Source of the DNA: Bacteroidales bacterium UBA5072
GTDB taxonomy: Bacteria; Bacteroidota; Bacteroidia; Bacteroidales; UBA10428
DNA: 64,000 nucleotides
Direction of reading: 5' to 3'
Assembly (NCBI GenBank): GCA_002415855.1
Contig: DIAS01000011.1
Coordinates: 73,373-137,372 of the forward strand
The translations under genes were made by a program, and so were the position numbers. Under the pieces are notes generated by a model. The model was not told where the DNA came from. It worked only from the letters and a program-made list of their open reading frames with translations, and did not search any database. Positions 52,784-60,777 of this stretch are shown piece by piece (the stretch's first letter is position 1; every line of letters begins with the position of its first letter).

Positions 52784-53563
52784 GTGCCGGTGATTCCCGT
52801 AAAACCTAAGAAAAGCCTCGGTCAGCACTTCCTCACCGATAAAAACATCGCCCGAAAAATTGTGGACAGCCTCACCTGGCAGCATTATAACAAGGTTCTG
52901 GAGATAGGCCCGGGTATGGGAGTCCTCACCGAAGTACTGCTTGCTTTGCCCGATAAAGAAATGCGATTCGTTGAAATTGACCGTGATTCAATAGCATACC
53001 TGAACAACCGTTTCCCTGACATGGCTGAAAAAATCATGCAGGCCGATATCCTTGACGTGCCGCTGAAGAATTTCTACCAGGAACCTTTTGCGATAATCGG
53101 TAACTTCCCCTATAACATCTCGAGTCAACTTTTTTTCAGGATATTGGAATCAAGAGACCTTGTGACCGAAACTGTATGCATGATCCAGAAAGAAGTGGCC
53201 GTTAGAATTGCCTCTCCGCCAGGATCAAAGGACTATGGCATACTCAGTGTTCTCCTCCAGGCTTATTACAACATTGAATACCTGTTTACAGTACCTCCGC
53301 AGGTCTTTAATCCTCCTCCCAGGGTAAACTCTGCTGTTATCCGGTTACAGCGCAACCATGTTCAAAACCTCCCCTGCAGGGAGGAACTTTTTGTCAAGGT
53401 GGTCAAGACCGCGTTCAACCAACGCCGGAAGATCCTGCGCAATTCGCTCAAGAGCCTGGTAATTATTTCAGAAACCGGTGATGATATCTGGCAAAAACGG
53501 CCTGAACAGCTGGGGGTCGAGGACTTTGTCAGATTGACCCGCTGGATTGAAAATAACTCCTAA
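52784..53563 (+). CDS. rsmA: 16S rRNA dimethyladenosine transferase RsmA (KsgA)
   Basis: RsmA dimethylates the two adjacent adenines near the 3' end of 16S rRNA in a late step of small-subunit assembly. The 259-residue protein has KKSLGQHFLTD at residues 8-18, the SAM-binding EIGPGMGVLTE (about 41), and the catalytic NFPYNISS (about 108), in canonical order. The start is a GTG at 52784, with no in-frame ATG upstream of the conserved N-terminus. Confidence 0.96.
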   Translation: MPVIPVKPKKSLGQHFLTDKNIARKIVDSLTWQHYNKVLEIGPGMGVLTEVLLALPDKEMRFVEIDRDSIAYLNNRFPDMAEKIMQADILDVPLKNFYQEPFAIIGNFPYNISSQLFFRILESRDLVTETVCMIQKEVAVRIASPPGSKDYGILSVLLQAYYNIEYLFTVPPQVFNPPPRVNSAVIRLQRNHVQNLPCREELFVKVVKTAFNQRRKILRNSLKSLVIISETGDDIWQKRPEQLGVEDFVRLTRWIENNS

Positions 53564-53668
53564 GATGCTTAAGACTCCAGTTTGACCCGACAGGCAATCC
53601 AACCGGTCTTGCGATTTTCCTGACCATGGGGAGGCTGATGTATGAAATCGTTTGATTATCAGAACATG

Positions 53669-53699
53669 TTTGCAAACGTTTTATTTTATTATAACTTTA
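53669..53699 (+). promoter_or_regulatory. Putative promoter of the DUF3078 gene
   Basis: TTTG (53669-53672), a 19-bp spacer and TAACTTTA (53692-53699) match the Bacteroidota -33/-7 pattern with one mismatch. A start near 53706 would leave an approximately 80-nt leader before the ATG at 53785. Confidence 0.5.
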
Positions 53700-53784
53700 C
53701 TTCAGTGGGCTTTTCTTACAACAAAGTATGGAAATTCTTTTCAGGTTATCTGAAGATACAGTCTATTCATTAATAATGGTTATC

Positions 53785-54708
53785 ATGAAAAAACTGATTT
53801 GTTCAGTTGTGTTGCTTCTGGCACTGATGAACGCTTTCAGCCAGACAACAGAAGCTGAAAAACAACTAAAAACACACCAGGCTGATTCTGTTTCAGGGTG
53901 GAAAAAAGGCGGGGTCATCAATATTAACTTTTCTCAGGCCTCTCTGACGAACTGGGCTGCAGGAGGTCAAAGTTCAATAGCTTTCGGTGGATTGCTGAGT
54001 CTTTATGCCAATAACAAGACAAAAAATGGTCTGTGGGAGAATTACCTCGATTTGGGCTACGGTACAATGCGACAAGGCAAAGATGCCGCCTGGCAGAAAA
54101 CGGATGACAGGATAGAACTCACCTCAAAATACGGATTAAAAGCGACTGAAAAGTTGTACTATGCAGCTCTGGTGAATTTAAGAACGCAAATGACAGATGG
54201 TTACAATTATCCGGATACTGACAGTAAGATTTCAGCCTTTTTGGCACCCGGTTACTTCCTGGGCGCCCTTGGTATGGATTACCAGCACAGCGGGAATTTC
54301 ACGGCATTCCTTGCTCCTCTTGCCTTGAAAACAACAATTGTGCAAGACGACTCCCTGGCTGCCAAAGGAGAATTCGGCGTTGACCCGGGTGAGCACATCA
54401 GAAATGAATTCGGAGGATATCTTCGCGTGTTCCTCAAAAAGGACCTTATGGAGAACACTGCAATCCAGACCAAACTGGAACTTTTCTCCAATTACCTGGA
54501 CAATCCGGAGTGCATTGATGTGAACTGGGAAGTCCTGCTGGCTATGAAAGTGAACAAATTCATTTCTGCAACGCTTTCTACCCTTCTGATCTATGACGAT
54601 GATACAGACATTGGCATCGACAGCAATAATGACGGTATTGTTGATGAATACGGTCCCAGAACCCAGTTCAAGGAGGTCCTTGCCATTGGTTTATCCATGA
54701 ATTTCTAA
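53785..54708 (+). CDS. DUF3078 exported protein
   Basis: A 307-residue protein with a signal peptide (cleavage near NAFSQ, about residue 20) and the DUF3078 body: GVININFSQASLTNWAAGG near the start of the mature chain, then repeated amphipathic strands and a final AIGLSMNF strand ending in Phe, typical of an outer-membrane barrel. The frame opens earlier, at 53728, but the signal starts at 53785. Function unknown. mscL follows after 17 bp. Confidence 0.88.
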   Translation: MKKLICSVVLLLALMNAFSQTTEAEKQLKTHQADSVSGWKKGGVININFSQASLTNWAAGGQSSIAFGGLLSLYANNKTKNGLWENYLDLGYGTMRQGKDAAWQKTDDRIELTSKYGLKATEKLYYAALVNLRTQMTDGYNYPDTDSKISAFLAPGYFLGALGMDYQHSGNFTAFLAPLALKTTIVQDDSLAAKGEFGVDPGEHIRNEFGGYLRVFLKKDLMENTAIQTKLELFSNYLDNPECIDVNWEVLLAMKVNKFISATLSTLLIYDDDTDIGIDSNNDGIVDEYGPRTQFKEVLAIGLSMNF

Positions 54709-54725
54709 ACCATAAAACCATATCC

Positions 54726-55139
54726 ATGAAAATTGTACAGGAATTCAAACAGTTCGCCATGAAAGGCAATGTTGTCGACATGGCTGTAGGTATCATCATT
54801 GGGGCTGCTTTTGGCAAAATTGTCAGCTCCCTGGTAAATGACGTACTTATGCCTCCCTTGGGACTGCTCATCGGTGGCGTTGATTTTACCGATCTTAAGA
54901 TCACGTTGAAAGGTGCTGCCGTTGACCAGGCAGGAAATGCAATCAGTGCGGTGACATTGAATTACGGTTCTTTTATCCAGACCGCCTTTGATTTTATGAT
55001 TGTTGCTTTCGCCATCTTCCTGATGATTAAGGCCATGAATAACATGAAGAAAAAGGAAGAAGCTGCACCGGCAGTTCCCCCTGAACCCTCCAAAGAAGAA
55101 AAGTTGCTGACAGAGATCCGTGACCTGCTGAAAAAATAA
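54726..55139 (+). CDS. mscL: Large-conductance mechanosensitive channel MscL
   Basis: A 137-residue inner-membrane channel that opens under hypo-osmotic stress. MKIVQEFKQFAMKGNVVDMA at the N-terminus, the pore-lining TM1 GIIIGAAFGKIVSSLV, a periplasmic loop, TM2 (about 82-102), and a charged C-terminal helix are all present. It is followed by a clear terminator. Confidence 0.96.
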   Translation: MKIVQEFKQFAMKGNVVDMAVGIIIGAAFGKIVSSLVNDVLMPPLGLLIGGVDFTDLKITLKGAAVDQAGNAISAVTLNYGSFIQTAFDFMIVAFAIFLMIKAMNNMKKKEEAAPAVPPEPSKEEKLLTEIRDLLKK

Positions 55140-55148
55140 TTCCACCGT

Positions 55149-55174
55149 AAATCCCGTATTAAATGCGGGATTTT
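55149..55174 (+). terminator. Rho-independent terminator after mscL
   Basis: AAATCCCG (55149-55156) pairs with CGGGATTT (55166-55173) around a 9-nt loop and runs into T residues, 9 bp after the mscL stop. Confidence 0.8.
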
Positions 55175-55303
55175 CACTTTTAGTCATTCCTCATCGCCCC
55201 GGTTGCCATGGTCATTGATTTTACCAGGTTCATCGAAAAAAAATACTCCGTACACAATTATTTCCTATTATTGTGTAAGAAAACAAAGAGGATCATAAGT
55301 CTT

Positions 55304-55546
55304 ATGGAAAATACGATACATTGCCCGATATTAGAGGATTGTACGATTTACCTCAACAACACCTGCCATAACGAAATGGTCGGACTGACCTACAGAAGGC
55401 TTTATTGTTTGCAGGTCAACAAAAAATACAAGATGTGCAAAAGATACCATGCTTTTCAGAAGCTCGGGAAACCTGCACCGCGTTATATTTTACCAAATTC
55501 GGTTGTCAGCATCGAAGAAATCGCCGGTTCCGGCGGATCAAACTAA
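55304..55546 (+). CDS. Small Cys-motif protein related to chemoreceptor-associated CPxx..YC..C domains
   Basis: From the ATG at 55304 the protein has 80 residues, with cysteines in CPILEDC (7 and 13), one in NNTC, then RRLYCLQVNKKYKMCKRY and a basic stretch ending LPNS. This pattern resembles small domains fused to, or found beside, methyl-accepting sensor proteins (C, about 30 residues, YC, several residues, C-x-x-Y, then a PN motif); metal binding is likely. The frame opens at 55208, but the extra 32 residues are not protein-like. Converges on the next gene with a 6-bp gap. Confidence 0.65.
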   Translation: MENTIHCPILEDCTIYLNNTCHNEMVGLTYRRLYCLQVNKKYKMCKRYHAFQKLGKPAPRYILPNSVVSIEEIAGSGGSN

Positions 55547-55552
55547 TCCTTC

Positions 55553-55918
55553 CTAAACGTCACCTTCCATCCTCCTGCTCACCAGCATGTAAAAGTCGTT
55601 GTCAAGGGGCAGATAACCCTGGTCGTAACAGAAAAAATAAACAGTACCTGTTCTGGTGGTATACAGGTTGGTAACGAAACCAAAATCAAAGCCTTTTTTG
55701 ACCAGTCGGGACTTGTGTAACCTTATCTTGCCTTCCGGATTCAGACAGGCCATGATATTCCGGTTCTTCTTCAGTATGCCGTTTACCTTTCTCACATACT
55801 GGTTTCCTGCAACGCTCTTCAGTTTGTTGTTGTATGCATTTCTGCAGGCATCTGAACAAAACTTTTTGTCCGCACGTCCATGCAGAACTTCATCGCATTC
55901 AAGGCATCTCTTTTCCAT
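55553..55918 (-). CDS. Zinc-ribbon protein of unknown function
   Basis: A 121-residue protein with an N-terminal zinc ribbon (CLECDEVLHGRADKKFCSDAC, residues 5-25, a DUF2116-like pattern) and a basic, mixed alpha/beta body containing IMACLNPEG. Small conserved proteins of this type are frequent in Bacteroidota; a nucleic-acid or ribosome-related role is only a guess. It is divergent from ssb across 181 bp of AT-rich sequence. Confidence 0.7.
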   Translation of the reverse strand: MEKRCLECDEVLHGRADKKFCSDACRNAYNNKLKSVAGNQYVRKVNGILKKNRNIMACLNPEGKIRLHKSRLVKKGFDFGFVTNLYTTRTGTVYFFCYDQGYLPLDNDFYMLVSRRMEGDV

Positions 55919-56099
55919 AACTTATTAAATTGACATTCTAGTATTTAATCATTTGTACTTGGGTGCAAACGCTTACATCCGATTACAAATGACAATAAAC
56001 AATTATTAACCGAATAAACTGTGCGGGTGTAAGTTACTTTGAATCGTCAATTCGAACAACAAAATCAAGAAGTTTTTTAACCTTTTAAAGCAAACGATC

Positions 56100-56450
56100 A
56101 TGAATACATTACGCAACAAGGTTCAGCTGATTGGCAACCTGGGCCAGAATCCGGAGATCCGGACATTCGACAACGGAAAATCAGTAGCCCGCTTTTCATT
56201 GGCCACAACGGACTCATACCGTGATGCCAGTGGCAAAAAGATCACCGAAACCCAGTGGCATAACCTGGTAGCCTGGGGCAATCTGGCCAAACTGGTGGAA
56301 AAATACCTGATCAAGGGCAGCGAAGTTGCCGTGGAAGGTAAACTTACCCACCGCACTTATGATGACAAGGAAGGTAAAAAATGCTTTTTTACCGAGGTCG
56401 TCATGACTGAAATGGTCATGCTTCGCGGAAAAGGAACTGCAGAAGAATAA
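56100..56450 (+). CDS. ssb: Single-stranded DNA-binding protein, short form
   Basis: A 116-residue OB-fold SSB: NKVQLIGNLGQNPEIR at the N-terminus, ARFSLATTDSYRD, TQWHNLVAWG and a C-terminal VMTEMVMLRG strand. It binds single-stranded DNA. It ends KGTAEE and lacks both the flexible tail and the terminal acidic DDDIPF-like peptide that recruits replication and repair partners in E. coli SSB. It may be an accessory SSB, with the main copy elsewhere. A strong terminator follows. Confidence 0.93.
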   Translation: MNTLRNKVQLIGNLGQNPEIRTFDNGKSVARFSLATTDSYRDASGKKITETQWHNLVAWGNLAKLVEKYLIKGSEVAVEGKLTHRTYDDKEGKKCFFTEVVMTEMVMLRGKGTAEE

Positions 56451-56462
56451 CGATCCCCGAAT

Positions 56463-56510
56463 TGCATCCGGAATCAGCCGGCTGAAGCCGGCCTTCCGGA
56501 TGCATTTCTT
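56463..56510 (+). terminator. Compound hairpin terminator after ssb
   Basis: TGCATCCGGAA (56463-56473) pairs with TTCCGGATGCA (56494-56504) over 11 bp, and the interior holds a second palindrome GCCGGC-TGAA-GCCGGC. A T-rich run follows, in TTTCTTTT. Confidence 0.85.
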
Positions 56511-56575
56511 TTGGAAAGGCACACTAAATTGGCCATTTTGGTGTAACTTGGCATCAGTGAAATTCGAACGTCGTG

Positions 56576-57055
56576 ATGACAAAATCTGAAAACAACCCTG
56601 ATTGCCCTTTTTGTCATGCCTCCATACAGAATTCGGTTTTTTACACACGGGGTAACTATATGGCAATTTACAATATTGCCCCTGTCCTTCCGGGACACTC
56701 GCTGGTTATTCCACAGAAGCACCTGACCGGCATCCTCGAGCTGAACGATCAGGAAATGTTTGAGTTTTTCGACACGGCCAGAACAACGGTCCGTATCCTG
56801 ATGAAAGCATTCCATACCGATTCCTTCGACTGGTCCATCCAGGAAAAGCCGGAAGCAGGACAGACCATTGAACACCTTCACCTTCATATTGTTCCAAGAC
56901 TGAAGGGAGACCTGAAGCATCCCGGCGCGTGGTATCCCTTAATACAGCACAACGATCATGCAATAATCGATAGTTTCTACAGGCCACGGCTCAGCATGGA
57001 GGTCATGACATCCATTATCAGGGAATTGAAAAAAGCAGCCCTGGGCCTGGTATAG
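56576..57055 (+). CDS. HIT-family nucleotide-binding hydrolase
   Basis: A 159-residue cytoplasmic protein with CPFCH near the start and the histidine-triad motif HLHLHIVPR at about 100-108. HIT proteins hydrolyse or transfer nucleoside monophosphates from dinucleotides, or AMP-linked compounds. A GTG 3 bp upstream is an alternative start. The gene is alone after the ssb terminator. Confidence 0.9.
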   Translation: MTKSENNPDCPFCHASIQNSVFYTRGNYMAIYNIAPVLPGHSLVIPQKHLTGILELNDQEMFEFFDTARTTVRILMKAFHTDSFDWSIQEKPEAGQTIEHLHLHIVPRLKGDLKHPGAWYPLIQHNDHAIIDSFYRPRLSMEVMTSIIRELKKAALGLV

Positions 57056-57073
57056 ACAATTATTATTAAAAAA

Positions 57074-57105
57074 TTGACATTCTGCCAAATAAGTTCTAAC
57101 TTTTG
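57074..57105 (+). promoter_or_regulatory. Putative promoter of the small membrane protein gene
   Basis: TTG (57074-57076), a 20-bp spacer and TAACTTTTG (57097-57105) match the Bacteroidota promoter except for one extra T in the -7 box. The predicted start is about 50 bp before the ATG at 57162. Confidence 0.5.
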
Positions 57106-57161
57106 CAGTTGATCTCAAAGGGTTTGTTGTTATTTAGCCTAATAATGTAAACCATACTACC

Positions 57162-57362
57162 ATGAAACTATTTACTGTCGCTGCCTGGATCTCTGGTGTA
57201 CTTGCCGTTGTAATTATGATTCTGGGTTTAATCGCCCTCATTACCGGAAGCAATTTGTTTGGTATAAGGCACGAAGCCAACTATTACATTACAGCCAACA
57301 GTCTTTTGTTGCTGGCCATCCTTTGTGTTCTTGCACGGCAAGGCTGTGAAAAGGCAAAATAG
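57162..57362 (+). CDS. Small two-helix membrane protein
   Basis: A 66-residue protein with two hydrophobic helices (about 5-28 and 43-60) separated by a short hydrophilic loop (FGIRHEANY) and a Cys near the end of the second helix. No family recognised. A fair promoter match upstream and freedom from overlap support its being a gene. Confidence 0.6.
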   Translation: MKLFTVAAWISGVLAVVIMILGLIALITGSNLFGIRHEANYYITANSLLLLAILCVLARQGCEKAK

Positions 57363-57412
57363 CGGGCAACTTTACTGTTGGTTTCCGGCTATCAACATTT
57401 ATTCTCTTGCTA

Positions 57413-57691
57413 TTAACTATTGGCTTTTAACTTCCCTGCGGGAGGTACCGGATCATATCCGTGTGTACCCCAAGGGTTACATCTGAGTATTCTCCAGATC
57501 GCGAGAAGACTTCCCCGGAAAATTCCGTGAACCTTCAGCGCTTCGATGGCATATTCCGAACAGGTAGGCACATGGCGACAACTGTTGGGCAACAGGGGGG
57601 AAATGGAATACCTGTAGAACTTGATGGGAAGTATCATTAATCCAATTATCCAACGGTGGATATGCTGCAGAATTTTTATCTCGCTGCTCAT
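57413..57691 (-). CDS. yidD: Membrane protein insertion efficiency factor YidD
   Basis: A 92-residue peripheral inner-membrane protein that assists YidC. YRYSISPLLPNSCRHVPTCS near residues 27-46 contains the three conserved cysteines, and HGIFRGSLLAIWRILRCNPW with a terminal GYDPVP is the family signature. It is normally next to rnpA/yidC; here it is coupled to queD (ATGA overlap), an order sometimes seen in Bacteroidota. Confidence 0.95.
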   Translation of the reverse strand: MSSEIKILQHIHRWIIGLMILPIKFYRYSISPLLPNSCRHVPTCSEYAIEALKVHGIFRGSLLAIWRILRCNPWGTHGYDPVPPAGKLKANS

Positions 57692-58098
57692 GAACCCGGG
57701 TACTCTACAAAATTGCGCTCAGTTTCATACAGAATTACCCGGATGTCGTAGACCCTGTCGATTTTTTCCCTGAGAATATTCCAGATAGCAACTGCGATAT
57801 TTTCTGCGGAAGGAATGATGTTGACAAAGTCCTTCACATCGAGATTCAGGTTTTTATGGTCATAGCGCTTTATCACATGTTCATCAACAATTTCCTTAAG
57901 CGCTTTCATGTCAAAAACGTATCCCGTCTCCTGATTTACATCACCGGTCAGTTTTACCACCAGGTCATAATTGTGGCCGTGGTAATTGGGAAGACTGCAC
58001 AAACCAAATACCTCTTCGTTCTTTTGGTTATCCCATTTGGGATTGAAGATCCTGTGAGCAGCATTGAAATTCGATTTTCGGCAGACTGTTACTTTCAT
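57688..58098 (-). CDS. queD: 6-carboxytetrahydropterin synthase (QueD/PTPS)
   Basis: A 136-residue enzyme of the queuosine (7-deazapurine) pathway that acts on dihydroneopterin triphosphate. Zinc ligands are in NAAHRI and NYHGHNY, the catalytic Cys lies in FGLCSLP, and ETERNFVEY at the C-terminus binds the pterin. The frame opens at 58167, but the ATG at 58098 is the family start. It overlaps yidD by ATGA. Confidence 0.92.
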   Translation of the reverse strand: MKVTVCRKSNFNAAHRIFNPKWDNQKNEEVFGLCSLPNYHGHNYDLVVKLTGDVNQETGYVFDMKALKEIVDEHVIKRYDHKNLNLDVKDFVNIIPSAENIAVAIWNILREKIDRVYDIRVILYETERNFVEYPGS

Positions 58099-58108
58099 GT
58101 CTCGGAGT

Positions 58109-60115
58109 TTAATTATCCACAAAGTTATCCAATGGCTTAATCCTTTTTGCAAAAAGTTCCGCGGCATTGGCTATTTGCTCGGAACGGCCCATAATATAAA
58201 CAATATCGCCTCTTTCAAAAAGTGTTTCCGGGTCTGGGTTGTCAATCAACACCTTTTTCCGAAGCAAGGCGACAAGGGTCACTCCGAATGTCCTGCGGAA
58301 CTGCATCTCCACAAGACTTTTACCAATCACCGGAGCATGGTCATCCACCTGCACTGCCGTGATCTCGATATTGGCCTGGTCCTTTAATACCGACAGATCG
58401 GTTTTGGTTTCCTTTTCCAGGAAAATGCCGTAATTGTCATCTCTGATCCTGCCGATCACTGCGTTGATCTCCTTGCGGGGAATGAGCAATTTCGACAACA
58501 CCCTGTCGAATAACTCGATGGAAGTCTCGAACTCTTCCGGAATTACCTTGTTGGCCCCTGTGTTATAAAGCTCTTCAATGTCTTCCACTTTCCTGGTCCT
58601 TACAATGATATAGGCATGAGGATTCATATTCCTTACTTTTTCAATGACGGCCATGGCAATGACCATGTTGCCGATCGAAATAACAACGATATCGGCCTGA
58701 TCTGTGTGTGCTTTCTGCAAAATGGGTTCATTTATCGCATCCCCGTATATCACATTCTCTCCCTTCAGCTGCCGTTTCCTTACAGAATCGGGATCGAAAA
58801 CGATGGAAATGTAGGGCAGGTCCATGTTCTTGGCCATTACTGAGAGATTAAGCGCCCTGGAATCCTTTCCAATAAATACCAGGTGATTCCTGAACTCGGG
58901 GATGTCGATCTGGGGCAGCGGAAAAATACCGTCCACAAGCTTTTTGGGCATGGGCAACCTCAGCAAAAGATTGGCAATTGGTCGCGACACCTGTATTAAC
59001 AATGGAGTAAGCGACATGGAGATCACTGCAACGGCAATAAAAAGCTGGTAGTGGAAGTCGGTAATAATTTTAAAGCCAACACCCAGCTTGGCCAGAATAA
59101 AGGAGAATTCTCCTACCTGGCTCAGGGCGATTCCCACCATAATAACCCCTCTGAATGTATGTCCCAGTAAGAATGCAGTTACCCCTGCAAGCAGCGCTTT
59201 GAAGAAAATCAGCATCAGGGCGCTGAGTAAAACAAGCCAGAGATTGTCCAGCACAAAATTCAGATCGAGCAGGATCCCGATGGAAACAAAGAAGAAGCTG
59301 GCAAAAGTGTCCTTGAACGGGATAATGTTTCCGAATGCATTGTGGCTGTAACCCGATTCAGAAATCATCAGTCCTGCCAGGAATGCTCCGATGGCCAAGG
59401 ACATACCCAGCTCTGAAGTGAGCAGTGCAACGGAAAGACAGATCAGTAAGGTGCTCATCAGGAACAACTCCTGGTTTTTTGTCATGGCGACCGCTCGCAG
59501 AAACCGGGGCATCAGCCACTTGTTGCCTGCATATATCATTCCAATGATAAACCCTGCTTTAAGCAAGAGAATGACCAACTGTTGCCACCCTAATGTTGTT
59601 TGGCCTCCAATTACAGGAGTTAACAGCAAAAGCGGAACCAGCAGAAGGTCCTGGAAGATCAGGATGCCCAGTACGGTGCGCCCGTAATTGGAAGTAAGTT
59701 CCGAACGCTCCTGCAGGATTTTGAGCACCACGGCCGTACTGCTTAGGGCGGACAAAAAACCGATGAACAACGCTCCTTTCCAGTCAATCTTATAACCTCT
59801 GGCAATTAACAGTATGACCCCTACCGTGAACAGCAGCTGGAGAAAACCTCCCAGAAATACAATCTTCCTGATTTTCAGTAAATGGTTCAGCGAAAACTCA
59901 ATACCGATGGTAAACATAAGCATGACCACCCCTATTTCTGCCATTAACTCAATTTCATCAGGTGAATGAATAACACCCAGAAGAAAAGGGCCGACAATAA
60001 CCCCGGTCAGCAGATAGCCCAGGATGGTGGGCACCCTTATCTTGGTGAATAAAAAGTTCACCAGTGTGGACAGGGCAAAAATAATGACGATATTCTTCAG
60101 TACAGCTAAAGCCAT
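58109..60115 (-). CDS. CPA2 cation:proton antiporter with TrkA regulatory domains (KefB-type)
   Basis: A 668-residue inner-membrane transporter: about twelve hydrophobic segments (residues 5-385) of the sodium/hydrogen exchanger superfamily, then a TrkA-N nucleotide-binding domain (about 410-530; its Gly motif is degenerate, FIGKDSRALN) and a TrkA-C domain (about 570-655). Potassium or sodium efflux coupled to proton uptake is the family activity; ion choice is uncertain. It starts 92 bp before the end of the mobA gene upstream. Confidence 0.9.
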   Translation of the reverse strand: MALAVLKNIVIIFALSTLVNFLFTKIRVPTILGYLLTGVIVGPFLLGVIHSPDEIELMAEIGVVMLMFTIGIEFSLNHLLKIRKIVFLGGFLQLLFTVGVILLIARGYKIDWKGALFIGFLSALSSTAVVLKILQERSELTSNYGRTVLGILIFQDLLLVPLLLLTPVIGGQTTLGWQQLVILLLKAGFIIGMIYAGNKWLMPRFLRAVAMTKNQELFLMSTLLICLSVALLTSELGMSLAIGAFLAGLMISESGYSHNAFGNIIPFKDTFASFFFVSIGILLDLNFVLDNLWLVLLSALMLIFFKALLAGVTAFLLGHTFRGVIMVGIALSQVGEFSFILAKLGVGFKIITDFHYQLFIAVAVISMSLTPLLIQVSRPIANLLLRLPMPKKLVDGIFPLPQIDIPEFRNHLVFIGKDSRALNLSVMAKNMDLPYISIVFDPDSVRKRQLKGENVIYGDAINEPILQKAHTDQADIVVISIGNMVIAMAVIEKVRNMNPHAYIIVRTRKVEDIEELYNTGANKVIPEEFETSIELFDRVLSKLLIPRKEINAVIGRIRDDNYGIFLEKETKTDLSVLKDQANIEITAVQVDDHAPVIGKSLVEMQFRRTFGVTLVALLRKKVLIDNPDPETLFERGDIVYIMGRSEQIANAAELFAKRIKPLDNFVDN

Positions 60116-60207
60116 GAACAGGTATTATTCATCTGTTTAAAGATAAGAAGCCTGGAAATAGCATGCAATATTTTGCACTAAAAACAACCTTCGCCCCGTG
60201 GGGGCAT

Positions 60208-60777
60208 TCAATTCATATCTTCGGCAGTATTCAGGTTTGCAAACATGCCATTGCTGTAAAAACCGAGAGCCACTCCTATTTCCACCAAATTGTGCCTGGA
60301 TGCCCTGATGAATTGCTGAAGGCTATACTGCTGCCTTTCGACGAACTGCTCCAACAAGGGAATAGCACTTCGGTTATACAAACAGCAGAGCGGTTCAATG
60401 CGATCCAGGTCATGAACCGGTACAACCACATCGAAATTTTGGGTGCAGGAAAGCAGGTGGCGGAACAATCCGGGATGTATAGCCGGCATGTCGCAGGATA
60501 ATACCGCTATCCAATCATCCGTTGATCGCTTAAGACAGGTGTATATGCCTGACAAGGGAGCTTTTACTGCCAGTTCATCTGGCCAGATCTCACAACCCGT
60601 AAAAAGATAATCCTGTTTGTTTGAACTAATAATTACACGACTGCAGACATGCTGCAGGATAGTAACTGCATGTTGGATCAGCGGTTTACCGTGAAATTCC
60701 ATCAGCGCCTTATCCTGACCCATACGCCTGCTCTGGCCTCCTGCCAGCACTATCCCGGTAATATCCTGGCGGATCAT
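60208..60777 (-). CDS. mobA: Molybdenum cofactor guanylyltransferase
   Basis: MobA attaches GMP to molybdopterin to make the guanine dinucleotide cofactor used by DMSO-reductase-family enzymes. The 189-residue protein has LAGGQSRRMGQDKALMEF (12-29) and LSCDMPAIHPG (about 95), characteristic of MobA. It overlaps the MOSC/MogA fusion upstream by ATGA and is the last gene of the cofactor operon. Confidence 0.94.
   Translation of the reverse strand: MIRQDITGIVLAGGQSRRMGQDKALMEFHGKPLIQHAVTILQHVCSRVIISSNKQDYLFTGCEIWPDELAVKAPLSGIYTCLKRSTDDWIAVLSCDMPAIHPGLFRHLLSCTQNFDVVVPVHDLDRIEPLCCLYNRSAIPLLEQFVERQQYSLQQFIRASRHNLVEIGVALGFYSNGMFANLNTAEDMN

Noticed and set aside
55208..55303. Longer N-terminus for the small cysteine protein
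   Set aside because: The added residues are hydrophobic/basic and not like the family; the ATG at 55304 fits the conserved start.
55919..56099. tRNA or riboswitch in the spacer between the zinc-ribbon gene and ssb
   Set aside because: I could not draw a cloverleaf or a conserved riboswitch core; it is AT-rich and best explained as promoter DNA.
60116..60207. A gene or terminator between mobA and the antiporter
   Set aside because: No frame or convincing hairpin with a T tract could be supported in this 92-bp spacer.
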